From the NCBI RefSeq assembly GCF_000517125.1, contig NZ_KI912155.1, positions 3,398,034-3,462,033 of the forward strand: a stretch of DNA of 64,000 bases. Reading direction: 5' to 3'. Within the stretch, counting starts at the first letter, position 1. Every line of letters begins with the position of its first letter. The notes below the pieces were generated by a model that ran no database searches, was not told the origin of the DNA, and saw only the letters and a list, made by a program, of their open reading frames with translations. Made by a program: the position numbers and the translations under genes. This DNA comes from Arthrobacter sp. MA-N2. Lineage in GTDB: Bacteria > Actinomycetota > Actinomycetes > Actinomycetales > Micrococcaceae. Positions 1-8,789 of the stretch are shown here, piece by piece.

Positions 1-735
1 TTCACCGGTATTCCACGATGCCGACATGCGGAGGTCCTCAATACTGCAGATGTGCGGCGCCGCCATTTCCGCCAGCGCGACATAGCCGTTGGCCGCCGCC
101 TCGCGGAGCGCGAGTTCCTGATACCGGCGGCGCTCGGCTTCGGGGAGCTGCCTGGCGGCCCGGCGCGCGGCAGTGTGGGCGGCCCTTAGGACGTGAGCGG
201 AACCGTCATACCCGTCAAGGCCGCTGAGGCCCGCATTGGATGCCAAAGAGGTTGATACCAAAGCCGAATGCGCGTCGACGCGCGCTAAATACACCTTGCG
301 TCCGCCGGCGGCGCGTTCGAGTTCCTCCGGTGTGGGAAAGGTCCTGTCCCACCACGTTGATTCGTCCCAGCCATGGCCAAGCACGGCGCCTGCCGGGCGA
401 AGAGCTGTTGCCGCGTGGGCGACGGCGTCGAGCAGCTCCCGCCCAGACCGGACCCCGGCCAGCTGAAGGGAATCGGAAGCGATACCGGTCTCGGTGAGAT
501 GCATGTGGGAATCCACGAAACCGGGAGCCAGCAGGGCTCCTCGAAGGTCGATGACTTCCATGGAGGAATCCACAATCGAGGTCGCGGCCTGCTCCGAACC
601 GACCCAGGCAACGGTGTCTCCGTCAATCAGCATTGCCGTCGCGAAGGGGTCCGCCGCTGTGTAGACGGAGCCGTTCCGGTACATCGTGACCTTGCGCGGC
701 TGGGTAGTGGCGGCGGGCACGCCTGGATGGATCAT
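1..735 (-). CDS. Amidohydrolase family protein (YtcJ-like), partial
   Basis: This is the N-terminal 245 codons of a metal-dependent amidohydrolase that runs off the left edge. After a short beta-sandwich start, the metal-binding HxH signature appears as PGFVDSHMHL (His77 and His79), typical of the amidohydrolase 3/YtcJ group of cytoplasmic hydrolases. The ATG at 735 has an AAGGAG site 6-7 nt upstream. It lies 30 nt after the helY stop on the same strand, so it may be the distal gene of the tat/helY run. The substrate cannot be read from this fragment, and the C-terminal metal ligands are outside the window. Confidence 0.85.
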   Translation of the reverse strand, partial: MIHPGVPAATTQPRKVTMYRNGSVYTAADPFATAMLIDGDTVAWVGSEQAATSIVDSSMEVIDLRGALLAPGFVDSHMHLTETGIASDSLQLAGVRSGRELLDAVAHAATALRPAGAVLGHGWDESTWWDRTFPTPEELERAAGGRKVYLARVDAHSALVSTSLASNAGLSGLDGYDGSAHVLRAAHTAARRAARQLPEAERRRYQELALREAAANGYVALAEMAAPHICSIEDLRMSASWNTGE

Positions 736-765
736 GGAATTGCTCCTTGCTGGAATCTGCGGGGT

Positions 766-3663
766 TCAGGCGACGCTGGAATAGGCCACGACGCCGCGGC
801 GGATGAGATCGATCGCTTCGCGGCACATCTTGGCCTGCCGCCGTTCGAGACCGGGAATCTTGGCCATCTGGTCGAGCAGGTCGATCACTTGCTTCGCCCA
901 GCGTACGAAATCGCCTGCGGCAAGGTCTGTTCCGCTGAGAACTTCTTGAAGGTGCCGACCCTTGGCCCACTTGAAAATGGGCCACACAAGTCCAAGCTCC
1001 GGTTCAGCGGTCAATGGCAGCCTGTTCTTGTCCTCGACATCCTCCAAGGCAGACCACTCGTGCACCACGATGTCCACGGATGTTTCGAGGGAGACCGACG
1101 GCATCTTGGGTCGAAGGCCCCGATCGTCGCGTTTGGCCTGATAAACCATGGTGCTAGCCAGCGCGGCCAGTTCCGCGGCGTCGAGGTCCTTGATGGCGCC
1201 CCGCCGAATGGATTGCGAGATCAGCAGGTCTTTTTCGCCGTAGATACGGCGAAGTCGCTGACCATCCGCGCTGATGGTGACGTGGCCGCCGTCGGACGTC
1301 TGGAGGTAACCGTAAGCGGCGAGGACATCGCACACGCGGTCGAACGTCTTGGCGATCGTGTTGGTCCGGCCTTGGATCTGCCTGACGAGCCCATCGGTTT
1401 CATGGCGCAGTTTCCACCAGCGCTCGGCCCAGCGGGCATGGTCTTCGCGTTCGCTGCACCCGTGACAAGGATGGGCACGCAACGCCCGGCGGAGGTCAGC
1501 GATCTTCTTTTCCTGGTCCGGCAAATAGCGGGCACGGCCAAAGTCCTCGTTCCGGATCGTCCCCCGCGCGGGCGGGCGTCCCTCGCGCACTGCGTTCCGC
1601 ATCGCGGATGCCAAGTCGCGGCGGGATTTGGGCAGCTTCGCGTTGAACGACTTCGGTATCCGGATCCAAGATACCGGAGCGACGGGTCCTTCGACCTCGT
1701 GGGCGCCGATCCTGTGCAACTGGTTGTCTTCGGTCAGGACCGCGGGACGCGGTTCACGCGCGTTGGGGTCGGCATTGAGCACGACGGCGTATCCTGGCGT
1801 GCGGCCGCCGGAAACCTTGACGACATCGCCAGGCATGAGCCGGGTGAGGGAGTCCACGGTCAGAGACTTGCGCGCCCGCGACGTGCTCCGCGAGGCAAAT
1901 TGCTCCGCCTCGCTCAGATCCCGCCGGAGTTTGGCATACTCGGTGAAGTCGCCAAGATGGCACTTCATGGATTCCGCGTAGCCGGCAAGGGACTCTTCCC
2001 TGCTTTGAACCTGACGGGCCAGCCCCACAACGGAGCGGTCTGCCTGGAACTGGGCGAAGGACGATTCGAGGATCTGGCGTGCCCGCGGCCTGCCGAACTG
2101 GGCAATCAGGTTGATGCTCATGTTGTACGTGGGCCGGAAGCTCGAGTTGAGCGGATAGGTGCGTCGCGAAGCGAGGCCGGCAACGGCGGCAGGATCGGTT
2201 CCGGGCTGCCAGAGGACCACGGCGTGACCTTCGACGTCGATCCCGCGCCTTCCTGCGCGTCCGGTCAGCTGGGTGTACTCCCCCGCCGTGATGTTGACGT
2301 GGGCTTCGCCGTTGAACTTGTCGAGCTTCTCCAGGACAACGCAGCGGGCCGGCATGTTGACGCCCAGCGCGAGCGTCTCCGTAGCGAAAACCGCCTTCAC
2401 CAAGCCATCGGCGAAGAGCGTCTCCACCACTTCCTTGAAGGTCGGCAGCAAACCGGCGTGGTGGGCAGCGAGCCCACGGAGCAACCCGTCACGCCAGCTC
2501 CAAAAGCCAAGCACATCGAGGTCATCGGCGGGAATCTCGCGGCTCGCCTCATCTACCCGGGACGCGATGATCTGTTGCTCCCGCTCGGTGGTCAACCACA
2601 GCCCGGCAGCAGCACATTGCGCGACAGCCCCGTCACAGCCGGCACGGGAGAAGATGAAGGTAATGGCCGGCAACAGCCCCTGGCGGTCCAGGCTCGCAAT
2701 GATCTGTGGCCGGCTGGCCTTGCGCACGGGACTGCGCTGCTCCCCGGCAGTGTTGTCGCGTTGGCGGTCCTGCCGGCGTCGGCTGCGTCCGCCATGCCCG
2801 AAGCGGCCACGGAAGTTCATCTGGCTTTCAGCCCGCGCCATGGACAGCAGTTCCGGGTTGACCTCGAACTCCTTCTGCCCGGGATTCCGCTCCGGCTCCC
2901 GCACTCCCGGCAGCAGGGGTGCTTCGCCGTCCCTCGCCCCGGGGGCGATCTCGTCGAAGCTGGTGTCCCCCGCGAAGAGGTCGACGATCTCACGGCCCAC
3001 CATGACGTGCTGCCACAAGGGGACGGGGCGGTGCTCGGAGACAATTACATCAGTGTGCCCACGCACGGTATCCAGCCACGCCCCGAACTCCTCGGCGTTG
3101 GATACCGTCGCGCTGAGTGAAACCACCTGTACTTCACTGGGCAGGTGGATGATGACTTCTTCCCAAACGGCCCCGCGGAAGCGGTCTGCCAAGTAGTGCA
3201 CCTCATCCATCACCACATAGCCAAGGTCGCCCAAAGTGTCCGAATCCGCGTACAGCATGTTCCGCAGAACCTCAGTGGTCATCACAACAACGGGTGCCTC
3301 ACCGTTGATGGTGGTGTCACCGGTCAGCAGGCCGACGTTCGATGCACCGTACTTCGCCGAAAGCTCGGAGAACTTCTGGTTGCTCAGCGCCTTGATCGGC
3401 GTCGTGTAAAACGCCTTGAGACCGCGTTCCAGGGCAAGGTAGATAGCGAATTCGCCAATGATCGTCTTACCAGCCCCGGTGGGCGCCGCAACCAACACTC
3501 CCTTCCCTTCCTGAAGGGAACGGCATGCGTCACGCTGGAAATCGTCAAGTTCGAACTCCAAGGACCGGGTGAAAGTACCAAGATAGGTTTTCGACTCAGC
3601 ACTCCGTTGCGCTGCAGCTTGAAAGGCTTCTGAGGGCGAGAGGGCCCCTGAATTGGAAGACAT
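766..3663 (-). CDS. helY: Ski2/Mtr4-like DEAD/DEAH-box helicase HelY
   Basis: A 965-residue superfamily 2 helicase expected to unwind RNA or DNA with ATP in the cytoplasm. Visible motifs are Walker A AAPTGAGKT (59-67), motif Ia TPIKALSNQK, motif II DEVH (153-156), motif III SAT (183-185) and motif VI TGRAGRRGID. A basic low-complexity insert follows residue 280, and the C-terminal half matches the long DSHCT-type region of Ski2-like enzymes. Mycobacterium tuberculosis HelY (Rv2092c) sits next to tatC and tatA in the same way, which supports the symbol. The ATG at 3663 follows the tatC stop by 24 nt. The cellular substrate is not settled. Confidence 0.9.
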   Translation of the reverse strand: MSSNSGALSPSEAFQAAAQRSAESKTYLGTFTRSLEFELDDFQRDACRSLQEGKGVLVAAPTGAGKTIIGEFAIYLALERGLKAFYTTPIKALSNQKFSELSAKYGASNVGLLTGDTTINGEAPVVVMTTEVLRNMLYADSDTLGDLGYVVMDEVHYLADRFRGAVWEEVIIHLPSEVQVVSLSATVSNAEEFGAWLDTVRGHTDVIVSEHRPVPLWQHVMVGREIVDLFAGDTSFDEIAPGARDGEAPLLPGVREPERNPGQKEFEVNPELLSMARAESQMNFRGRFGHGGRSRRRQDRQRDNTAGEQRSPVRKASRPQIIASLDRQGLLPAITFIFSRAGCDGAVAQCAAAGLWLTTEREQQIIASRVDEASREIPADDLDVLGFWSWRDGLLRGLAAHHAGLLPTFKEVVETLFADGLVKAVFATETLALGVNMPARCVVLEKLDKFNGEAHVNITAGEYTQLTGRAGRRGIDVEGHAVVLWQPGTDPAAVAGLASRRTYPLNSSFRPTYNMSINLIAQFGRPRARQILESSFAQFQADRSVVGLARQVQSREESLAGYAESMKCHLGDFTEYAKLRRDLSEAEQFASRSTSRARKSLTVDSLTRLMPGDVVKVSGGRTPGYAVVLNADPNAREPRPAVLTEDNQLHRIGAHEVEGPVAPVSWIRIPKSFNAKLPKSRRDLASAMRNAVREGRPPARGTIRNEDFGRARYLPDQEKKIADLRRALRAHPCHGCSEREDHARWAERWWKLRHETDGLVRQIQGRTNTIAKTFDRVCDVLAAYGYLQTSDGGHVTISADGQRLRRIYGEKDLLISQSIRRGAIKDLDAAELAALASTMVYQAKRDDRGLRPKMPSVSLETSVDIVVHEWSALEDVEDKNRLPLTAEPELGLVWPIFKWAKGRHLQEVLSGTDLAAGDFVRWAKQVIDLLDQMAKIPGLERRQAKMCREAIDLIRRGVVAYSSVA

Positions 3664-3687
3664 GCTTCAAGACTAGTGGCCGGAGGA

Positions 3688-4524
3688 CTACAGATTCTCC
3701 AGATCGGAGGCAGGTGTGGCGACGTCGGCCGTGGCTTCCGTCTCAGCGGTAACCTTCGCCTGACGGCGGGCCCGCCGTTTGTCGTTCAGCATGCAGAGTC
3801 CGATCGCGGCAAAGAACAGCACCAGAAGGGGACCGGCGAGCATGAACATTGACAGCGCGTCCGCGCCAGGGGCGGCAACGGCCGCCAGGACGAACACGAG
3901 GAAGACCGTAATGCGCCAAGCCTTGAGAATGGTCCTGCCGCTCAAAATGCCCGCCATGTTGACACCGACCAACACCACCGGCACCAGGAACGCGATGCCG
4001 AGGAAAAGAAGCATGTGCGTGGCAAACGTCAGGTATTGAGATGCGTCGATGTTGTTGGCACCATTTTGGGGCGTGAACTGCAGCAAGGCGCGCACGACGT
4101 TCGGGATGACCGTCCACGCAACGTATACGCCAATGAGGAACAACGGCACCGCAGCGGCCATGTAGCCGAGAGTGTAGCGACGCTCCTTCTTGGTCAGGCC
4201 GGGCGTGATGAATGCCCACACCTGGTAGATCCAGATCGGGCTGGAGATCACCAAACCGATTTGGATGGCGATACGGAGCTTGAAGTCGAACGGATCCGCC
4301 ACGCTCGCGAAATTCAGGACCGCGGTCCTCTTGGTCTCCTGGGCGATCTTGACCAGCGGATCCGACAGGCTGTTCACCACCGGCTCATAAAGGAACCACC
4401 CTGCCACGGCGCCTAGCAGCACGCCGACGGCAGATTTGATCAGCCGATTCTTGAGCTCCCTCAGGTGGTCTAGGAGCGCCATCCGCCCTTCGGGGTTGGC
4501 TTTGCGGCCTGTCTTCGTTGCCAC
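3688..4524 (-). CDS. tatC: Sec-independent translocase subunit TatC
   Basis: A 278-residue integral membrane protein that binds twin-arginine signal peptides and forms the Tat translocon with TatA. The family signatures HLRELKNRL (20-28) and VWAFITPGLTKKER (102-115) are present. Six hydrophobic helices lie at about 29-47, 85-107, 119-140, 168-190, 204-220 and 225-246. The tail is cytoplasmic and rich in Ala and Glu. It starts 6 nt after the tatA stop, so the two are almost certainly co-transcribed. Length and order (tatA-tatC-helY) are as in other actinobacteria. Confidence 0.96.
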   Translation of the reverse strand: MATKTGRKANPEGRMALLDHLRELKNRLIKSAVGVLLGAVAGWFLYEPVVNSLSDPLVKIAQETKRTAVLNFASVADPFDFKLRIAIQIGLVISSPIWIYQVWAFITPGLTKKERRYTLGYMAAAVPLFLIGVYVAWTVIPNVVRALLQFTPQNGANNIDASQYLTFATHMLLFLGIAFLVPVVLVGVNMAGILSGRTILKAWRITVFLVFVLAAVAAPGADALSMFMLAGPLLVLFFAAIGLCMLNDKRRARRQAKVTAETEATADVATPASDLENL

Positions 4525-4530
4525 TACTGC

Positions 4531-4797
4531 TTAGCTACGGCTTGCGGGCGGAACGTCGGTGTCGTTGCCGCTCTTGTTGGCTTCGGGGTGGTTGACCACT
4601 TTGCCTTCAACGGGGTCCGAGTCGTCCTTGGCCGTCGGCTTGCCGTCGTTCTTCATTTCCTTGACTTCGGACTTGATGATGCGCATCGACTGGCCCAGGG
4701 CACGGGCCATGGAAGGCAGCTTGGGTGCGGCAAACAGCAGCAAGGCCACGATGATGATAATGACAATTGGCCAAGGGCCATCAAATAGTCGTCCCAC
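4531..4797 (-). CDS. tatA: Twin-arginine translocase subunit TatA
   Basis: An 88-residue pore-forming Tat subunit. An N-terminal hydrophobic helix (about residues 9-24) is followed by the hinge AAPKLP and an amphipathic helix, then an acidic and polar tail, the standard TatA layout. The hinge has AAPKLP rather than the commoner FG(x)KLP form. The GTG start at 4797 has GAAAGGAC about 6 nt upstream. It lies 32 nt after the upstream small membrane protein gene and 6 nt before tatC. Confidence 0.94.
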   Translation of the reverse strand: MGRLFDGPWPIVIIIIVALLLFAAPKLPSMARALGQSMRIIKSEVKEMKNDGKPTAKDDSDPVEGKVVNHPEANKSGNDTDVPPASRS

Positions 4798-4829
4798 GGG
4801 AAGTCCTTTCGTTGGAATACATCCTACGT

Positions 4830-5180
4830 CTAACTTAATTCGATGTCGCGCAGGGACTGGGGTTGGCCCCGTTCGGCTTTGCGCTTAACGCGCTCTTGGC
4901 GACGCACTTCCTGGCGGGAGGCCTTGGCCGTCACGTAATCATGACGCATCTGTTCAGGTGAGGCAAAAACGGCCGCGCCAAACACTTTCGGTGACGCTTC
5001 GCCGTCGTCGTCAGCGGGTTCGGGAAGGTGCGCGCGGTGAGCAAAGCGCTCCCCCGCCGCACTCAGTTCGTGCACCGTTGCCATGAAGTTCCGGAAAAGC
5101 CGGACTCCCAGCAGGACGTAGCAAAGTAGTGACACCGCAATCAGAGCGACCCACAAGAGGATCCAGGACCACCAAGGCAT
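4830..5180 (-). CDS. Small single-pass membrane protein, unknown function
   Basis: A 116-residue protein with one hydrophobic helix at about residues 5-27, followed by a charged cytoplasmic tail whose last third is very rich in Arg and Lys. No catalytic motif is visible. It sits 20 nt after pafBC and 32 nt before tatA on the same strand, so it is probably part of that transcript. Its position suggests a conserved actinobacterial Tat-linked accessory protein, but that is inference from place only. Confidence 0.75.
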   Translation of the reverse strand: MPWWSWILLWVALIAVSLLCYVLLGVRLFRNFMATVHELSAAGERFAHRAHLPEPADDDGEASPKVFGAAVFASPEQMRHDYVTAKASRQEVRRQERVKRKAERGQPQSLRDIELS

Positions 5181-5200
5181 TTGAGTAGTCTAACCAGCCT

Positions 5201-7207
5201 TCATTGCTTGTACTGCGCAAGTGCGGAAGCGACCCATGCCGCAGACACGTCAGCCAGTTCGGCGGGCTGCAGGATTCGGACCGCTCCACCGTGCTGGGCA
5301 ACAAACATCGGCAACCAGTCCGCGCTTCCGAATCGAACCTCGGCGAGCAGGCCGCCTTCCGGAAGCACGGCGGTCCGCTCCGCATAGTAGTCGTCGGCCA
5401 GCCCGGCGCCCTGCCGGGTCAATTCGAGGACGACGACGACGTCGTCGTCATTGGGGGTGTATAACTTCACGGGAACGCCTTCCTCGGCGTTACCGCTCCT
5501 GGAAACCGGCCGTCCGTTGGGCGCAATCTCCTCGATACGGTCAAGGCGGAAGTTCCGCAGCCCGGCTTTGCTGTGGCAGTACGCCTCGAAATACCAGGTG
5601 TTGTCGAGCGAATAGAGCCGAAAAGGGTCCACGTCCCGTTCGGAAACCGAATCACGCCGGGGCGACAAGTAGCGAAGACGCAGTTGACCCCCCGCTTCAA
5701 TCGCCCGGGTGATGGTGTCGAACGACTCGGCGTCGGCAGGGGCGACTGGCGGTCCGGAGACGGCCGCCGCCAAACGGCCGGACTCCCCCGCCGCGCCCGT
5801 GAGTTTCAGCGTCACGGACTCCAGGGCCCCGCTTTGTTCCTCTTCCGACATTCCCGCCTGGGCGGGAAGTCCGCCCAGGGTGGCGAGGCCGGTCAGCAGC
5901 GCGCAGGCTTCATCAACGCTGAATCGGACGGGCCGATTGAGTTCGAGGTGCTCCCGGATATAGACGTGTTCGTTTTCCCAATCGATGTCGAACAGGTCAT
6001 CCGGATACCCTTCCGGGCGGCCGGAGCAGATCAGGATCTTCAGGTCCTCGAGAAGTTCCTTGCGGCTGATACCGAAGCGGTCCGCCACGTCCTGGATGGG
6101 CAGGCCCTGATTGTGGACAAGAAAAGGGACCAACTGCAGCATACGGTTGAGTTGGTCCTCCGAAGTTCGCTTACGCGCCCGGGGTGCCGGGCCGGCGTCG
6201 GGAAAGCGGACTTCGACGGCGGGACGCGAGGCGAATGCGGCAGCACCTTCAAGCCTCCGGACGACGGCGTCACGCAACTCAGGAGGCCCCACCACGCGAA
6301 CGTGGGGACCGTAGGACGCAAGTTCTTCAGCAAGCAAGTCACTGTCCCGGAACGGCACGGAGAGGCGATCCCTGCCATCCGGCGGGCAGCCCGCCACCCT
6401 TGCATCCGCCTCTCTCGCCGCACGCTTGCGGAGGCCCAGCAAACGGCCTTCGGCGACTTCGAGGTGGGCCTCCTGCAAGGGCAGTTCGCTCAGGCTGTCC
6501 AGTTCTGTGCGTGTATTGAAGCCCGCAGGAATCTCGCAGTGATACCCGGTTTCGACATGAACGTCGCTCGTCATCCGGGACAGCCTAAAGAAGCGTTTCG
6601 CCTCCCGCCCCCGGTCGTACCCCACGAGGTACCACTGGCCGAAGCGGCTCCCGAGGCCCCCGGGCTCCACAAGGCGGCGTTCGTCCTTGCCTGTGCTCGC
6701 CGCCCGGTAGCCGAAACTTACAGGGTGCCGGCCATTCATGGCCAGGATGATGTCGTCAAACGCCTGGCCTGCCGGCTTGATGCGGGGCTGGACGCCTGCT
6801 GGAAGCTCGACGTCGGCAAGGTCGCCGGAAGCCTGCAGCTTACGCAGCGCGCTTGCCGCAGCGGAGCCTAAGGCGGCCCGTTCCCACAACTGCGCCGCAA
6901 GGAGCAGCACTGTTCCCTCCGCGGGCGTCAGATGCACATCCGGCAGGCGGTTGGATTCCTTGCCGATGCGGTAGCGCGTCGACGCGGGATCGTCTGAGCC
7001 AAACCCATGGTCAAGGAGTGTTTCAATGTCGAAGCCAAACTGCTTCAAGTCGGACTTGTCGCGTTCAAACATGCGCCCGAACGCGACGTCGTTGTCACCG
7101 GCGTCGTGGTAGACCTTGTCCCTCAGAACGGCCCGGGACAGCCCATACTTCGTGTTCAGAAGGGCGATCAGCAGGTTCAGGAGTCGTTCGGTACGTGATG
7201 CGGACAC
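5201..7207 (-). CDS. pafBC: PafBC fused WYL-domain transcriptional activator
   Basis: A 668-residue natural fusion of PafB and PafC. Each half has a winged-helix module, a WYL domain and a WCX-type C-terminal extension. The first half opens with SASRTERLLNLLIALL and the second helix-turn-helix begins near RTSEDQLNRMLQLVPFL. The second WYL region is around VDPFRLYSLDNTWYFEAYC. PafBC is the LexA-independent DNA-damage activator of mycobacteria, and the Arthrobacter form is known to be a single chain. The GTG at 7207 was chosen because it matches the conserved N-terminus. A TTG at 7291 would place the start inside the terminator-like hairpin of the preceding gene. No strong ribosome site is seen before the GTG. 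Confidence 0.9.
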   Translation of the reverse strand: MSASRTERLLNLLIALLNTKYGLSRAVLRDKVYHDAGDNDVAFGRMFERDKSDLKQFGFDIETLLDHGFGSDDPASTRYRIGKESNRLPDVHLTPAEGTVLLLAAQLWERAALGSAAASALRKLQASGDLADVELPAGVQPRIKPAGQAFDDIILAMNGRHPVSFGYRAASTGKDERRLVEPGGLGSRFGQWYLVGYDRGREAKRFFRLSRMTSDVHVETGYHCEIPAGFNTRTELDSLSELPLQEAHLEVAEGRLLGLRKRAAREADARVAGCPPDGRDRLSVPFRDSDLLAEELASYGPHVRVVGPPELRDAVVRRLEGAAAFASRPAVEVRFPDAGPAPRARKRTSEDQLNRMLQLVPFLVHNQGLPIQDVADRFGISRKELLEDLKILICSGRPEGYPDDLFDIDWENEHVYIREHLELNRPVRFSVDEACALLTGLATLGGLPAQAGMSEEEQSGALESVTLKLTGAAGESGRLAAAVSGPPVAPADAESFDTITRAIEAGGQLRLRYLSPRRDSVSERDVDPFRLYSLDNTWYFEAYCHSKAGLRNFRLDRIEEIAPNGRPVSRSGNAEEGVPVKLYTPNDDDVVVVLELTRQGAGLADDYYAERTAVLPEGGLLAEVRFGSADWLPMFVAQHGGAVRILQPAELADVSAAWVASALAQYKQ

Positions 7208-7241
7208 GGTTGCAACGTTACTAAACTCCGCCGATAAAGGC

Positions 7242-7289
7242 GGAAGGCGCGTCTGCCGCCGGATTTCTCCGGCTGCTGGCGCGCCTTCC
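7242..7289 (-). terminator. Hairpin terminator after the FKBP gene
   Basis: A 10-bp perfect outer stem (7242-7251 with 7280-7289) encloses a second stem, CCGGA/TCCGG with a GAAA loop. On the minus strand it starts 14 nt after the FKBP stop at 7303 and is followed by GCCTTTAT rather than a pure T-run. It probably ends or weakens transcription between the FKBP genes and pafBC. Confidence 0.65.
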
Positions 7290-7302
7290 AATGCTGCAAA
7301 AG

Positions 7303-7698
7303 CTAGCGGACAGCCACCAGGTCAACGACGAAGATCAGCGCTTCGTTGGGCTTGATGGACGCACCCGCGCCACGGGAGCCGTAGGCAAGCTCGGCGGGAA
7401 TCTCCAAGCGACGGCGGCCACCGACCTTCATGCCAAGCAGTCCCTTGTCCCAGCCCTGGATGACCTGGCCGACACCGACGCGGAAGTCCAGCGGTGCGCC
7501 TCGGCCCCAGGATGCGTCGAATTCCTCCCCAGTAGACCATGCAACGCCGACGTAGTGGGTGGAGACGGTGTCGCCGGTCTGGGCCTCGGCGCCGTCACCG
7601 ACGATGATGTCCTCGATCACGAGTTCCGTCGGGACGTCGCCCTCCGGGAAGTCGATCTCCGGCTTAGTGCGATCGTAATCACGCTGACCAAATGACAT
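7303..7698 (-). CDS. FKBP-type peptidyl-prolyl cis-trans isomerase
   Basis: A 131-residue cytoplasmic single-domain FKBP that isomerises peptidyl-proline bonds. Family landmarks are THYVGVAW, the EEFDASW segment, VIQGWDKGLLGMKVGG and IPAELAYG, which line the FK506 pocket. No signal sequence is present. The ATG has AAGGAG 6 nt upstream. It lies 46 nt downstream of a lipoprotein FKBP gene on the same strand, making a pair of isomerases between pafA and pafBC. Confidence 0.93.
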   Translation of the reverse strand: MSFGQRDYDRTKPEIDFPEGDVPTELVIEDIIVGDGAEAQTGDTVSTHYVGVAWSTGEEFDASWGRGAPLDFRVGVGQVIQGWDKGLLGMKVGGRRRLEIPAELAYGSRGAGASIKPNEALIFVVDLVAVR

Positions 7699-7744
7699 GG
7701 GTACTCCTTAATTTGATAGGAACATTATGTTGTCTTGCGGGAGG

Positions 7745-8689
7745 TTACTGAGCGCCCAGGATGTCCACGACGAAGACGAGGTCGCCCGTGGGCTGGCCTT
7801 GGGCTGCCGCCCCGTCGCCATATGCGAGGCTCTTGGGGATAACCAGAAGGACACGGGAGCCGACGGTCTTGCCCGTCAGGCCTTGCGTCCAGCCCTTGAT
7901 GACGCCGTTCAGCGCGAAGCTGGCGGTCTGGCCCTTGTCGTAGCTGGAGTCGAACTTCTTGCCGTCAGCCAAGGTGACGCCGACGTAGTTGACCGTCAGG
8001 GTGTCCGTTTCCTTGACGACCGCACCCTTCCCCTTGATGAGGTCCTGGGAGACGAGGGCCTGCGGGGCCTTCGCGCCATCAACGGAAATTTGCGGAACTC
8101 CCTTGTCGTCGACCTTGACAGTAGGGAGGCCGGGGGGCGGAGTGACGGTGTCGCCCTCGGGCTTGTCCAGGGGCTTGACTGCGTCCTTGACACCAGTGAT
8201 CTTGAAGACCACCAGCTGGGATGACGTCGCCGCTGCTTCAGCCGACGCTGCGGTTCCGGGGACGGCGAAAGCGATGTCAGCGCCCACCTTCGCGCCGACC
8301 AGCGCGTTGTAAAGCACAGCGCTGTTCGTTTTGAGTTGATCGTTCAATTCGACGGGCTGGGAGCCGGTCGGGAAAGTGTCTTCGAGGGTCTTGCCGTCAT
8401 TGCCGTCGACGGCAATGTAGGTGATCTGCGCTACCTGGCCGGCCTTCACTTTGTCGCCGGTCCCGTCGGTGACCAATTTGATGGTTTGCTGCGTTACATC
8501 CAACGGCTTGGTGAAGTCCAGGCCGGGTGCCTTCTTGTCGCCATTATCGGAGACCTTGAGGGAATCCAGCTTGGCGACCTCACCAGCGGACTGACTGGTG
8601 GGCTCCGGGGTTGCAGTTGTTGCCGGGCTTCCGCCGCAGGCGGTGAGCAGCAAAAGGCCGGGTATAAGAATTGCTAGTAGACGTCGCAC
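7745..8689 (-). CDS. Lipoprotein with tandem FKBP domains (PPIase)
   Basis: A 314-residue exported isomerase. The N-terminus is a lipoprotein signal peptide with lipobox LLTAC, so the mature protein should be anchored outside the membrane. A C-terminal domain has the full FKBP set (VNYVG, FDSSYDKG, VIKGWTQGL, IPKSLAYG). The middle region repeats the fold in degenerate form (YIAVDG, KTLEDTF) and lacks the aromatic pocket, so only the second domain is likely to be active. The GTG at 8689 was chosen because it gives a proper signal peptide; longer versions would bury it. It follows pafA by 100 nt and precedes the cytoplasmic FKBP. Confidence 0.87.
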   Translation of the reverse strand: MRRLLAILIPGLLLLTACGGSPATTATPEPTSQSAGEVAKLDSLKVSDNGDKKAPGLDFTKPLDVTQQTIKLVTDGTGDKVKAGQVAQITYIAVDGNDGKTLEDTFPTGSQPVELNDQLKTNSAVLYNALVGAKVGADIAFAVPGTAASAEAAATSSQLVVFKITGVKDAVKPLDKPEGDTVTPPPGLPTVKVDDKGVPQISVDGAKAPQALVSQDLIKGKGAVVKETDTLTVNYVGVTLADGKKFDSSYDKGQTASFALNGVIKGWTQGLTGKTVGSRVLLVIPKSLAYGDGAAAQGQPTGDLVFVVDILGAQ

Positions 8690-8789
8690 AAATGAACTTT
8701 CGTCGGGGCAAAAGGAGGGCACCGCCGGGACGTGCACGTAGAGGCCCCCGGCAAAGGCCAACTTAAAGGATAGCCGGTAAAGCTGGGAG

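Noticed and set aside
373..3120. 915-codon plus-strand open frame
   Set aside because: It is antisense to helY, whose helicase motifs are intact. Long antisense frames are common in GC-rich codon usage, and its translation shows no family motif.
5573..6871. 432-codon plus-strand open frame
   Set aside because: It is antisense to pafBC and shows no recognisable domain or ribosome site.
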